A stretch of 64,000 nt of DNA from Streptomyces noursei (GTDB taxonomy: Bacteria > Actinomycetota > Actinomycetes > Streptomycetales > Streptomycetaceae): contig NZ_CP070326.1 of assembly GCF_016917755.1 (NCBI RefSeq), forward strand, positions 1,798,001-1,862,000, written 5' to 3'. Both the position numbers and the translations under genes were made by a program. Shown one piece after another: positions 16,489 to 25,020 of this stretch (the first letter of the stretch is position 1; the number at the start of each line of letters is the position of its first letter). A model generated the notes under the pieces. It searched no databases, had not been told where the DNA came from, and worked only from the letters and a program-made list of their open reading frames with translations.

Positions 16489-16728
16489 CAGCACGGTCGA
16501 ATTCCCGAGCCGGAACGACGGACGGGCACCGCGGGCCACTGCCCCGTGCCCGGTGTTCCGGCTGCGACTTCACCGGTCGTCCGCGCCGTGGCGCGGTGGC
16601 CGGATCACGCGAAGGACTCCGAAGGACTCCAGATGACGAATCCTGTCCGGATGCCGGTGGCGCCGCCGCCCGCGTCCGATTCCCGCCAGGGGGAGGGCCG
16701 CGGCGGACGCCCGGCGCTCCCCGGCAGT

Positions 16729-16974
16729 TCAGCCCGCCCGACGCCCCGTCCGGAGGCCGGCGAGCAGCGCCTCGACGGCGGCCGGGGCCGCCTCGTCCTC
16801 GTGCGCGGTGGCGTCGCCGAGGGCCGTGGTCAACGCTCGCGCCCGGGCCTCCCACCGGCGGCAGTCCCGGCAGCCCGCGAGGTGGTCGTCGAGAGGGTGG
16901 ACGGTCAGCCCCGGGGGCAGCGCCTCGCCGTCGAGGCGGGCGGAAAGTGCCGTACGAATGCGCGAGCAGAGCAT
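16729..16974 (-). CDS. Zinc-finger anti-sigma factor, short
   Basis: 81 residues. The start is MLCSRIRTALSARLDGEALP, then HPLDDHLAGCRDCRRWEARA, giving the ZAS motif H31-x3-C35-x2-C38 with a Cys near the N-terminus (C3). This is the signature of ZAS-type anti-sigma factors that bind ECF sigma factors. There is no membrane segment, so it is soluble. It is divergent from an ECF sigma gene with 48 nt between the starts, whereas most sigma/anti-sigma pairs are co-transcribed. It probably binds the neighbouring sigma factor; a redox or metal signal through the Cys/His cluster is possible. Confidence 0.8.
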   Translation of the reverse strand: MLCSRIRTALSARLDGEALPPGLTVHPLDDHLAGCRDCRRWEARARALTTALGDATAHEDEAAPAAVEALLAGLRTGRRAG

Positions 16975-17022
16975 GCGCCCAGTCTCCCCGAATTGGTCCG
17001 GACCGGCGAGGGGTGGTTGTGA

Positions 17023-17715
17023 ATGCGTGACGACGAGAGGGTCACGGCCTGGGCGCTGGCTGCCCGGGACGGCGACGAACGGGCCGTCGAGCAGTTCGTA
17101 CGGGCCACCCAACTCGATGTGCGGCGGTATGTGACGCACCTCAGCGGGGAGGCCCAGGCTGCCGACGACCTGATGCAGGACACCTATGTGCGGGCGCTGC
17201 GGGGGCTGCCGCGGTTCGAGGGCCGGTCGTCGGCGCGGACCTGGCTGCTGACGATCGCCCGGCGGGTGGTGGCGGACCGGATCCGCACCCACGCGGTGCG
17301 CCCTCGGTTGTCGGCGACCGACGACTGGCAGTCCGCCGCCGAGCGCGTCCAGCCGCGCGGGGTGCCGGGCTTCGAGGAGGGCATCGCGCTCGCCGAGTTG
17401 CTGGCGGCGCTGACGCCGCAGCGGCGGGAGGCGTTCGTGCTCACGCAGCTGCTGGGACTGTCGTACGCGGCGGCAGCCGGGGTGATGGGCTGTCCGGTGG
17501 GGACGGTGCGCTCGCGGGTGGCCCGGGCCCGGGAGGCGCTGATCGCCCTGCTGGCGGAGGCGGAAACCGGGGCGGAGGCGGATACCGGGGCCGTGCTGTC
17601 CGCCGACGGGGTGGGCCGGCAGCGGGCGGCGGACACCGCCCCGCACGGCGCACCGCACCGCAGACCGGGGCCGGCTGACCTGCGGCCGCGCCGGCTCGCC
17701 GCCGCGGTGGCCTGA
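17023..17715 (+). CDS. ECF-family RNA polymerase sigma factor
   Basis: 230 residues from the ATG at 17023 (GAGGGG site). Region 2 spans about residues 15-85 (QFVRATQLDVRRYVTHLSGE, DDLMQDTYVRALRGLPRFEG, ARTWLLTIARRVVADRIR) and region 4 spans 125-180 (LTPQRREAFVLTQLLGLSYA, then MGCPVGTVRSRVARARE). The last 50 residues are a disordered extension. The divergent zinc-finger gene is the likely anti-sigma factor. The gene is convergent with a copper operon; control of copper or redox stress genes is a reasonable guess. Confidence 0.92.
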   Translation: MRDDERVTAWALAARDGDERAVEQFVRATQLDVRRYVTHLSGEAQAADDLMQDTYVRALRGLPRFEGRSSARTWLLTIARRVVADRIRTHAVRPRLSATDDWQSAAERVQPRGVPGFEEGIALAELLAALTPQRREAFVLTQLLGLSYAAAAGVMGCPVGTVRSRVARAREALIALLAEAETGAEADTGAVLSADGVGRQRAADTAPHGAPHRRPGPADLRPRRLAAAVA

Positions 17716-17738
17716 CCGGCCGGGCGCGGCGGGCTGCT

Positions 17739-17776
17739 GGGGCTCATGGACGGGCGGTGGCCGGCCCATGAGCCCC
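17739..17776. terminator. 11-bp hairpin between convergent sigma and copper genes
   Basis: GGGGCTCATGG pairs with CCATGAGCCCC across a 16-nt loop, located between the sigma factor stop at 17715 and the PCuAC stop at 17809. It fits a bidirectional terminator. Confidence 0.55.
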
Positions 17777-17808
17777 GGTGGCGACCGGACGCCACGGCCC
17801 CGTCGTCG

Positions 17809-18279
17809 CTACTGGCCGGGGCGTACCGCCCGGGCGGTGACGACCAGCGGCGGACTGTCCCGGAAGTGCAGGGTGAAGGTGAGGCGGTCGCCGGGGGCCA
17901 ACCGGGGCGGCGGGCTGATCATGATGTCGAGGGTGGTCGGCGTCATGGTGAGCGCGCCGCGGGCGGGGACGGTGGCGCCCTGGACCATGGCCATGGACCG
18001 GGCGTTGCGGCCGACTTCGACGTCCCGGCTGAGCATGGTGCGGTGACCGGCCGGTCCGGTGACGCCGGTCAGGACGTCGTTCGCGGTGCCGGAGTTGCGG
18101 ATCGTGAAGAACGCCGCGGTGGCGTCGTTCCCGGCGGGGATCAGCACCCGGCCCTCGGCGGCGGTCAGCCGGGCGGGCGTGCCGGCGTTGCCGGTGGCGG
18201 TCCAGGCGGTGAGGGCGCCGAGGGTCGCCAGGCAGGTGACCAACGGCACGGCGCCGGCGGCGAGGCGTGAGCGGTTCAT
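17809..18279 (-). CDS. Periplasmic-type copper chaperone, PCu(A)C family
   Basis: 156 residues: an N-terminal signal/anchor (MNRSRLAAGAVPLVTCLATL...), then the PCuAC fold with AAFFTIRNSGTANDVLTGVT, GHRTMLSRDVEVGRNARSMA and IMISPPPRLAPGDRLTFTLH. The family carries Cu(I) with a H-x10-M...HxM type site; here the first His and Met (GHRTML) and SMAMVQG are visible, but the second HxM motif is replaced by DIMI, so metal binding may be altered. The start overlaps the copA stop by 4 nt, so it is translated after copA. It probably delivers copper outside the membrane, for example to cytochrome oxidase. Confidence 0.82.
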   Translation of the reverse strand: MNRSRLAAGAVPLVTCLATLGALTAWTATGNAGTPARLTAAEGRVLIPAGNDATAAFFTIRNSGTANDVLTGVTGPAGHRTMLSRDVEVGRNARSMAMVQGATVPARGALTMTPTTLDIMISPPPRLAPGDRLTFTLHFRDSPPLVVTARAVRPGQ

Positions 18280-20696
18280 ACGGATTCCCGAGTGCCCCGA
18301 GGGCGGGGCGGGTTGGCGCCGGAGCGCGGTGCGTGCGGACGGCGGCGGGAGGTGCGGTCGGCGCCCGGTGGTTGCCAGGCGCGGAGCCGCAGGCTGTTGC
18401 CGACGACCAGGAGGGAGCTGGCGGACATGGCCGCCGCGGCCAGCATCGGGTTGAGCAGCCCGACGGCGGCCAGCGGCACGGTGACGAGGTTGTAGCCGAA
18501 GGCCCAGAGGAGGTTGCCGCGGATGGTGCCCAGGGTGCGGCGGGCGAGGCGGACGGCGTCGGCGATGGCCTGGAGGTCCTCGCGGACGAGGGTGACGTCG
18601 GCGGCGCCGATCGCCGCGTCGGTGCCGCTGCCCATGGCGATGCCGAGGTCGGCGCGGGCCAGGGCCGCCGCGTCGTTGACCCCGTCGCCGACCACCGCGA
18701 CCCGGCCGCCCTGCTCCCGCAACGTCGCGACCAGCGCGGCCTTGTCCTGCGGGCGGGCCTGGGCGTGCACCTCGGTGATGGCGAGCTGCCGGGCCACCGC
18801 TCGGGCGGTGGCCGCGCGGTCCCCGGTGGCCAGCACCGGCCGCAGCCCCAGCCGGCGCAGGTGGTCGACGGCGCGGTAGCCGTCGGGGCGCAGGGTGTCG
18901 CCGAGGGCGAGGACCGCCGCCGGGGCGCCGTCGACGGTGACCAGGACCGCGGTGTGGCCGGCGGTCTCGGCGGTGCGGACCGCGTCTGCCAGTGCGGCGG
19001 GCAACTCGTCGGGGTCGTCGGGCGGGCGGACCACGGTGACCGTGCGGCCGTCGATCACCCCGCGGACGCCCAGGCCCGGTGTCGCGGTGAAGTCGCCCAC
19101 CGCGGCGGCCGGTTCGAGCGGCGCGTCGCTCCCGTGCTCGCGGGCGTAGGCGAGGACGGCGCGGGCCACGGGATGCTCGGAGCCCTGCTCCACGGTGGCG
19201 GCGAGCCGCAGCACCTCGTCCGGGTCGGGGCCGTCCGCGCGGGCCGTGAAGGCGGTGACGGCCATCCGGCCGGTGGTGAGGGTGCCGGTCTTGTCCAGGA
19301 CGACGGTGTCGATGCGGCGCAGGCGTTCCAGCGCCCGCGGGCCGCTGACCAGGATCCCGAGCTGGGCGCCGCGGCCGGTGGCGGCCAGCAGTGCGGTCGG
19401 GGTCGCCAGGCCCAGCGCGCACGGGCAGGCGACGACGAGCACGGCGACCGCCGCGGTGACCGCGGCCTGCGGGTCGGCACCGGCGCCGAGCCAGAAGCCC
19501 AGGACGGTGACCGCGATGGTCAGGACGGCGGGGACGAAGACCGCCGCCACCGCGTCCGCGAGCCGCTGGGCCCGGGTCTTGCCGGTCTGGGCGTCCTCCA
19601 CGAGCCGGGTGATCCGGGCGAGTTGGGTGTCGCCGCCCACCGCGTCGGCGCGTATCTCCAGCAGCCCACCGGAGTTGACCGCGCCGCCGACCGCCTCGGA
19701 GCCCGGTCCGACCTCGACCGGATGGCTCTCGCCGCTGATCAGGGAGAGGTCCAGGGCCGAGCTGCCCGAGACGACGGTGCCGTCGGTGGCCACCCGTTCG
19801 CCGGGCCGGACCAGGAACCGGTCGCCGACCTGCAACAGGCCGATCGGCAGCCGGCGTTCGGCGCCGTCCGCGCCGCGCACCGACACCTCCTTCGCGGCGA
19901 GCTCCGCCAGGGAACGCAGGGCGGCCCCGGTGCCGCGCCGGGCCCGGGCCTCCATCCGCCGCCCGGCCAGCACGAACAGCGGCACGCCGACGGCGGCTTC
20001 CAGGTAGAGGTGGGCGGTGCCGTCACCGGCCGCGGGGAGCAGGCTGAACGGCATCGTCATGCCGGGCGTGCCGGCCCCGCCGAGGAACAGCGCATAGCCG
20101 GACCAGCCGAACGACGCGACGACGCCGAGGGACACCAGGGTGTCCATGGTCGCGGCGCCGTGCCGGAGGCCGCGCACCGCACGGACGTGGAAGGGGGCCG
20201 CGCCCCACACGGCGACCGGGGCGGCGAGCACGAAGCAGAGCCACTGCCAGTTGCGGAACTGCCAGCCGGGCACCATCGACAGGGCCAGTACGGGCAGGGA
20301 GAGCAGCGCGGTCAGCAGCAGCCGGCGGCGTTCGGCGGGGTCGCCGTCGGGGGCGCCGTCGGTGCCGTCGGCGGGGTCGCCGGCCGGGCCGTTCCCGGTG
20401 GAGGGCCGGCCGGGCTCGTCCACGTCCGGTGCGGAGGCGGTGAACCCGGCGGCCTCGACGGTGGCGATCAGGTCGTCGACGGAGAGCGACGCGGGGTGGC
20501 TGATCCGGGCCCGCTCGGTGGCGAGGTTGACCGACGCGGTGACGCCGTCCAGCCGGCCGAGCTTGCGTTCCACCCGGCCCACGCACGCGGCACAGCTCAT
20601 CCCGCCGATGGCGAGCGTGGTGAGGCGGTCGGCGCCCGCCGCCGGGGTCGCGGCGGCGTCCACCGCGGCGCGCGCCCCATGGTCGTGCCCGGTCAT
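18276..20696 (-). CDS. copA: Copper-translocating P1B-type ATPase (CopA)
   Basis: 806 residues. One N-terminal heavy-metal domain with GMSCAAC (C35, C38), a linker rich in Gly/Asp/Pro, then the P1B core: transmembrane CPC (C424-P-C426), the phosphorylation site DKTGT (D468), the nucleotide-binding SEHPVARAVL with the invariant HP, and the hinge GDGVNDAAALA. CPC with a GMxCxxC domain indicates Cu(I) export. It is encoded in the middle of a three-gene operon with 4-nt overlaps on both sides. The basic C-terminal tail is probably disordered. Confidence 0.95.
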   Translation of the reverse strand: MTGHDHGARAAVDAAATPAAGADRLTTLAIGGMSCAACVGRVERKLGRLDGVTASVNLATERARISHPASLSVDDLIATVEAAGFTASAPDVDEPGRPSTGNGPAGDPADGTDGAPDGDPAERRRLLLTALLSLPVLALSMVPGWQFRNWQWLCFVLAAPVAVWGAAPFHVRAVRGLRHGAATMDTLVSLGVVASFGWSGYALFLGGAGTPGMTMPFSLLPAAGDGTAHLYLEAAVGVPLFVLAGRRMEARARRGTGAALRSLAELAAKEVSVRGADGAERRLPIGLLQVGDRFLVRPGERVATDGTVVSGSSALDLSLISGESHPVEVGPGSEAVGGAVNSGGLLEIRADAVGGDTQLARITRLVEDAQTGKTRAQRLADAVAAVFVPAVLTIAVTVLGFWLGAGADPQAAVTAAVAVLVVACPCALGLATPTALLAATGRGAQLGILVSGPRALERLRRIDTVVLDKTGTLTTGRMAVTAFTARADGPDPDEVLRLAATVEQGSEHPVARAVLAYAREHGSDAPLEPAAAVGDFTATPGLGVRGVIDGRTVTVVRPPDDPDELPAALADAVRTAETAGHTAVLVTVDGAPAAVLALGDTLRPDGYRAVDHLRRLGLRPVLATGDRAATARAVARQLAITEVHAQARPQDKAALVATLREQGGRVAVVGDGVNDAAALARADLGIAMGSGTDAAIGAADVTLVREDLQAIADAVRLARRTLGTIRGNLLWAFGYNLVTVPLAAVGLLNPMLAAAAMSASSLLVVGNSLRLRAWQPPGADRTSRRRPHAPRSGANPPRPRGTRESV

Positions 20697-21031
20697 CGCC
20701 GCGCTCCCCGCGGCGGGAGGGCGGGCGCGGGGTGGGCCACGGTCGCCGTGCCGGCCCGCGGGGCGCCCAGCGCGGTCATGCCCGCCATGCCGGGCATCCC
20801 ACCGGAGTCGCCGGCCGGCTCGGTGGTCCCGGGGCGGTCGTCGGGCCGGAGGCCGGGGGCCACCGGCCCGACGGCGCCGCCCACCGCGTAGGCGAGGACG
20901 AACAGCAGCGCCAGCAGCGCGAGGAAGCCGAGGACCGAGCGGGCCGGCAGCAGCAGCCGGAGCGGGCGGACGGGAACCGGCGGCCCAAGGCGCCGGTCGC
21001 GGTCTGGTGCGGAGGTCGCGGGGGTGGTCAT
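20693..21031 (-). CDS. Small single-span membrane protein with Met-rich segment, first gene of the copper operon
   Basis: 112 residues. A basic N-terminus precedes one membrane helix (residues about 32-54, SVLGFLALLALLFVLAYAVG), and the outer part carries GGMPGMAGMTALG, a Met cluster that resembles the copper-binding loops of CopA-associated proteins. The stop overlaps the copA start, so the two are translationally coupled. Likely role: external copper binding next to the pump. No named family is recognised. Confidence 0.75.
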   Translation of the reverse strand: MTTPATSAPDRDRRLGPPVPVRPLRLLLPARSVLGFLALLALLFVLAYAVGGAVGPVAPGLRPDDRPGTTEPAGDSGGMPGMAGMTALGAPRAGTATVAHPAPALPPRGARR

Positions 21032-21165
21032 CGCGTCATCGTGGCAGGTGGGCGCGGGGGCGAACGGACGATCAGGGGCCGTTCGGCACGTGAGGTTTGT
21101 CCCGTCCGCCCGCCGGAACCCGGCGCGCTCGCGGACCGACTAACTGGGTTTGCGTCACCGCCCAC

Positions 21166-21465
21166 TTCGGCACACCGTCCCGCGAAGGTGCTGGCCCCCT
21201 CCCGGACGGGGGCGAGCGGCTCGCGCTGCGCTTCCTGGACCGGTCGTGCGCCCGCATCGCGGCGGTGTACCCGCCCGGTGCGCGGGTGGCGATCTGCTCG
21301 GACGGTCACGTCGTCAGCGACCTCATCCGGGTACCGGACGCCACCATCGACGCCTACGGGGACGGCCCGCGGGCGCTGCTCCACGAGGAGGGGCTCGCGG
21401 ACCGGCTGAGCGTCTTCGACCTCCACGCGGCCTACGGCGACCTGCCGTACGCCGAGAAGCGGGCC
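21166..21465 (+). pseudogene. Remnant of an isonitrile synthase (PvcA/Dit1 family) gene
   Basis: The frame encodes about 100 residues that match the Dit1/PvcA isocyanide synthase core: GPLPDGGERLALRFLDRSCA, ARIAAVYPPGARVAICSDGH, VVSDLIRVPDATIDAYGDGP. Full enzymes have about 300 residues. Here the N-terminal 50 or so residues are missing (an in-frame stop lies at 21091 and no start codon fits) and the match fades after DLPYAEKRA, where Pro/Arg-rich noise begins. It is therefore a decayed fragment. It suggests that the lineage once carried an isonitrile pathway here. Confidence 0.65.
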
Positions 21466-21559
21466 AGGACCGCGGCGCACCCTCGTGGCGCGGCACGGGT
21501 AGTCCGGCGCGCCCCGCCTCCGGTTCCCGGGAACGCACAGGTCGTCCCGCGGGTCGCGG

Positions 21560-22018
21560 TCACGGCCCGGCGGTGCTGCCCTGGGGGCCGTAGAGGTCGA
21601 GGAGGCGGGTGCGGGTGCCGTGGAGGCGTTCGGCGACGGTCTCGGCGACGTAGCGGTAGACGGCGCGGCCCAGGATGGGGTCGTCCTCGCACAGGGCGCG
21701 GACGAGGGGGGCGTCGAACTCCAGGGCGTCGACGTGGCCGACGGTCTCCGCGCCGAAGTGCCAGAGGTAGGGCGGGAACAGCCAGGACCAGCCCAGGACC
21801 TCGCCCCGGCCGAGGGTCTCGACGACGGCGGCCTGGCGGCCGGGGACCCGCTGGTCGAGCGCGATCTGGCCGGAGCGGATGATCCAGAACCGGTCGGCCC
21901 GGCGGCCCTCCTCGAAGAGGCGGGTGGCGCGGGGCAGCGACACCTCGTGCCCGAGCTCGGTCAGCCGGCGACGCCGGTCCGCGGGCATGGCATCGAACAG
22001 GTGCGCGACCTGGGGCAT
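21560..22018 (-). CDS. Cyclic-nucleotide-binding domain protein (Crp-like sensor without HTH)
   Basis: 152 residues from the ATG at 22018, which has GGAGG 5 nt upstream; two upstream ATGs are less well placed. The single domain is a cNMP-binding beta roll (ATRLFEEGRRADRFWIIRSG, IALDQRVPGRQAAVVETLGR, GEVLGWSWLF), followed by a C-helix (AVYRYVAETVAERLHGTRTR). No helix-turn-helix follows, so it senses or regulates a partner rather than DNA. The PRAAxR-type phosphate cassette of true cAMP binders is not evident. It is encoded 100 nt after the NHLM transporter operon in the same direction. Confidence 0.8.
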   Translation of the reverse strand: MPQVAHLFDAMPADRRRRLTELGHEVSLPRATRLFEEGRRADRFWIIRSGQIALDQRVPGRQAAVVETLGRGEVLGWSWLFPPYLWHFGAETVGHVDALEFDAPLVRALCEDDPILGRAVYRYVAETVAERLHGTRTRLLDLYGPQGSTAGP

Positions 22019-22118
22019 CTCGTCCTCCATCCACCACTGTGCAGTGCCTCGCACGATATGTGTCGGATTGCAGGGATTGCGGGAATGGCCGGTCCGGCGG
22101 CCGGCGGCCGGGGCGCGG

Positions 22119-25019
22119 TCAGGCCATCTGACGGCGTACCAGGTCGTGCAGCCGACCGCCGGTGTCGGCGAGGAGCGCGGCGGGGGCGCCCTGCTCGACG
22201 ATCCGGCCGTCGGCCATGACCAGGACCCGGTCGGCGTCGAGCACGGTGGACAGGCGGTGCGCGATGACCACGCGACTGGCGCTGAGCGCGCGGGTGCTGT
22301 CGATGACGATCCGCTGGGTCTCGTTGTCCAGGGCGCTGGTGGCCTCGTCGAAGAAGAGGATGCGCGGGCGGCGGACCAGCGCCTGGGCGATCATCAGCCG
22401 CTGCCGCTGGCCGCCGGAGATGGCGCCGCCGCCGGAGATCATGGTGTGCAGCCCCATCGGCATCCGCTTGATGTCCTCGGCCAGCCCGGCCATTTCAGCC
22501 GCCGCCCAGACCTCTTCCTGGGTGAACGCCTCGGCGCCGCAGATGCAGTCGAGGATCGAGCCGGTGAGCGGCTGGGCGTTCTGCAGGACCACCCCGCACT
22601 GCCGGCGGACGGCCGCCTGGTCGAGCGCGCCGAGGTCCTGGCCGTCGTACAGGACACTGCCTCCGGACGGCCGGTCGAAGCCGATGAGCAGGCGCAGCAG
22701 GGTCGACTTCCCGCAGCCGCTCGGGCCCACGATCGCCACGAACTCGCCGGGCCGCACCTGGAGGGAGACGTCGTCGAGGACGAGCGGACCGTCCTCGCTG
22801 TAGCGGAAGGAGAGTTTGCGGGCCTCGATGGCGCCGGAGAGCACACCGGGTTGGGAGCTGCCGCCGCGGACCTCGGGCGCCTCGTCCAGCACCGGCCTGA
22901 TCTGCTCGAACATCGGCAGCGCCGCGGCGGCCGAGACGAGCGCGCCGGTGATCTGGGTGACCGAGGTGAGCAGCATGGTCACCGAGGTGTTGAAGGTCAG
23001 GAAGGCGCCGGCGGACAGGGTGCCGCGGGCCGGGCCGGCCAGCAGCACGAACAGCGCGAGGGAACAGAGCGGGAGGTAGACGGCGTTGAGCACGGTGGTG
23101 AGGTTCTTGATCCGGCCGGCCTTCTGCTGGAGCTCCCGGGAGCGGGCGAACTCCCGGGCCCAGGCCGCGTAGGCGAAGGACTCAGCCGCCGCGACCCGCA
23201 GTTTGGGCAGCCCGCGCAGGGTCTGGAACGCCCGGTTGTTGAGCTTGTTGCCGAGCGTGATCAGCCGGCGCTGCCAGCGCAGTTCCCACAGGCCCAGGAC
23301 GAGGAACACCGCGCCGATGACGAACAGCACGGCGAGCGCGGCGAGCGCCAGCGGCACGCTGTAGAGGAGCAGCATCACGAGGTTGACCGCGCCGACCGTG
23401 GCGGCCTGCACGGCCACCGGCCCGACGCCGGCCAGCACCTGGCGGATGGCGCTGATGCCCATGGCGGCACTGGCCAGTTCACCGGTGGAGCGGCCGGCGA
23501 AGAACTTCGTCGGCAGGCGCAGCAGCCGGTCCCAGACGGCCGGCTGGAGGACGCTCTCGATCCGGCCCTCGATGCGCAGCACGGTGAGGTTCTGCAGCAG
23601 GGTGAAGGCCGCCGCGACCACGCCGGCGATGATGACGGCGAGCGCGACCTGGACGATCGGGCCGCGGGCGGCGGCCGGTACGTAGACGCCGAGGACCTTG
23701 CCGGTGGCGAGCGGGACGAGGGCGCCGAGGGCGACCGTCACCAGTCCGCTCAGGGCGAGGTTGCGCAGGTCGGCGCGGTTCCCGCGGAGGCTGAAGCGCA
23801 TCAGCCGCCACAGCGTGAGCCGGCGTTCGGGCAGCGGCCGGTAGAACATCACCGCGTGCGGCTCGAACTCGTCGGCGGTGTCCTTGCCGATCCGGATCCG
23901 CAGCCCGGAGGCGGGGTTGACCGCCTCGTACCGGCCGCGCCGCCACAACAGCGCCACCGGGGCACCGGACTTGGCGCGGTGGCCCACCAGGGGCCCGGCG
24001 TCGGTGCGCCACCAGCGGCCGTCGAGGCGGACCGCGCGGGTGCGGATCCGGGAGGCGAGGGCGATCCGTTCGACGGGGCTGATCCGGTCGCCGGCGGCGG
24101 CGCCCTTGGGCGGTTCGGTGAGCACGATGCCGGCGGCCCCGGCGACCTTCCGGCAGACCGCGAAGGTCAGGTCGTCGCCGGCCCGGTCGCGGCCCGCGGC
24201 GGCGCGTCCGGAGCGGTCCTTGCCGATGGACGCCAGCAGTGCCTGGTCGGCGCGTTCCCGGACGGCCTCACCGGCCTTGATACCGGCCGCCGCGCGGTCC
24301 TCGTGGGCCCGCTCCAGCTGCTCGATCCAGCGGTCGACGGCGGACAGCAGTCGGTACTGCTGGTTGACCATCCGCTGCCACAGCGCCGCGTCGACGAGCA
24401 GGTCGGCGGCGGCCTCGGCGCTGTAGGAGGCGCCGTACTGGACGCTGCCGGGCGGCACCGGCATCCACAGGACGTCGTCGTCGGCGACCGCTTCGTCGCT
24501 GGGCCGGCCGTCCAGCGGCGCCTCGAACAGCACGCCCAGACCGCGCGCGGTGCCGAGCGCGAAGGCGTGCTCCAGGGGGGTGGCCGGCTGCCCGCCGTAG
24601 GTGTCGTCGGGTCCGAAGGTGCCCTCGTGCCCGTACGCGCCCTGGTCGCCGTGGTCGGCGCGGGGCAGTTCGCGCAGGGCGATCCGGCGCAGTCCGCAGT
24701 GCTGGGAGGGGCGGCCGACGAGGGTGTGCTGGGGGCCTTGGACGGGACCGAGCAGCAGGGTGCCGGCTTCGAGGCGGCCGAGGAAGTGCCAGTGGCCTTC
24801 CTGGCCGGCGTCCACCGCGAACAGGTCGAGGGTGCCGCCGGTGACCAGCCACAGCACGTGCGGGCCTTCGAGGGGGACGTCGCGCAGCCCGGCGCAGTCG
24901 ACGGGGGTGCCGAGGCCGCCCAGGGCGTGCGTGACCGCGTCGACGCCGTGCGGATCCGCGGCCGGTGCGGCCGGCTGCGTGGCGGATCCCGCGTCCGGGG
25001 ACGGGTGTACGGATGCCAC
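22119..25019 (-). CDS. NHLM-type peptide export ABC transporter, permease/ATPase subunit
   Basis: 966 residues from the GTG at 25019, one base after the stop of its partner. The N-terminal 400 residues have a cyclic-nucleotide-binding-like fold (HVLWLVTGGTLDLFAVDAGQ, GRLEAGTLLLGP) and a long helical region typical of the second NHLM transporter subunit. Then come six membrane helices (about 420-690) and an ATPase with Walker A GPSGCGKST, signature ISGGQRQRLMIAQAL and Walker B ILFFDEATSALD. With the C39-peptidase partner it should form the exporter for the double-glycine peptide encoded at 28335-28550. Confidence 0.92.
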   Translation of the reverse strand: MASVHPSPDAGSATQPAAPAADPHGVDAVTHALGGLGTPVDCAGLRDVPLEGPHVLWLVTGGTLDLFAVDAGQEGHWHFLGRLEAGTLLLGPVQGPQHTLVGRPSQHCGLRRIALRELPRADHGDQGAYGHEGTFGPDDTYGGQPATPLEHAFALGTARGLGVLFEAPLDGRPSDEAVADDDVLWMPVPPGSVQYGASYSAEAAADLLVDAALWQRMVNQQYRLLSAVDRWIEQLERAHEDRAAAGIKAGEAVRERADQALLASIGKDRSGRAAAGRDRAGDDLTFAVCRKVAGAAGIVLTEPPKGAAAGDRISPVERIALASRIRTRAVRLDGRWWRTDAGPLVGHRAKSGAPVALLWRRGRYEAVNPASGLRIRIGKDTADEFEPHAVMFYRPLPERRLTLWRLMRFSLRGNRADLRNLALSGLVTVALGALVPLATGKVLGVYVPAAARGPIVQVALAVIIAGVVAAAFTLLQNLTVLRIEGRIESVLQPAVWDRLLRLPTKFFAGRSTGELASAAMGISAIRQVLAGVGPVAVQAATVGAVNLVMLLLYSVPLALAALAVLFVIGAVFLVLGLWELRWQRRLITLGNKLNNRAFQTLRGLPKLRVAAAESFAYAAWAREFARSRELQQKAGRIKNLTTVLNAVYLPLCSLALFVLLAGPARGTLSAGAFLTFNTSVTMLLTSVTQITGALVSAAAALPMFEQIRPVLDEAPEVRGGSSQPGVLSGAIEARKLSFRYSEDGPLVLDDVSLQVRPGEFVAIVGPSGCGKSTLLRLLIGFDRPSGGSVLYDGQDLGALDQAAVRRQCGVVLQNAQPLTGSILDCICGAEAFTQEEVWAAAEMAGLAEDIKRMPMGLHTMISGGGAISGGQRQRLMIAQALVRRPRILFFDEATSALDNETQRIVIDSTRALSASRVVIAHRLSTVLDADRVLVMADGRIVEQGAPAALLADTGGRLHDLVRRQMA

Positions 25020-25020
25020 G

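Noticed and set aside
18267..20891. Long plus-strand open frame opposite copA
   Set aside because: Antisense shadow; copA on the minus strand has all P-type ATPase motifs.
21142..21600. A complete isonitrile synthase gene
   Set aside because: Only about 100 residues match; the N-terminus is cut by a stop and the C-terminus is lost, so it is listed as a remnant.
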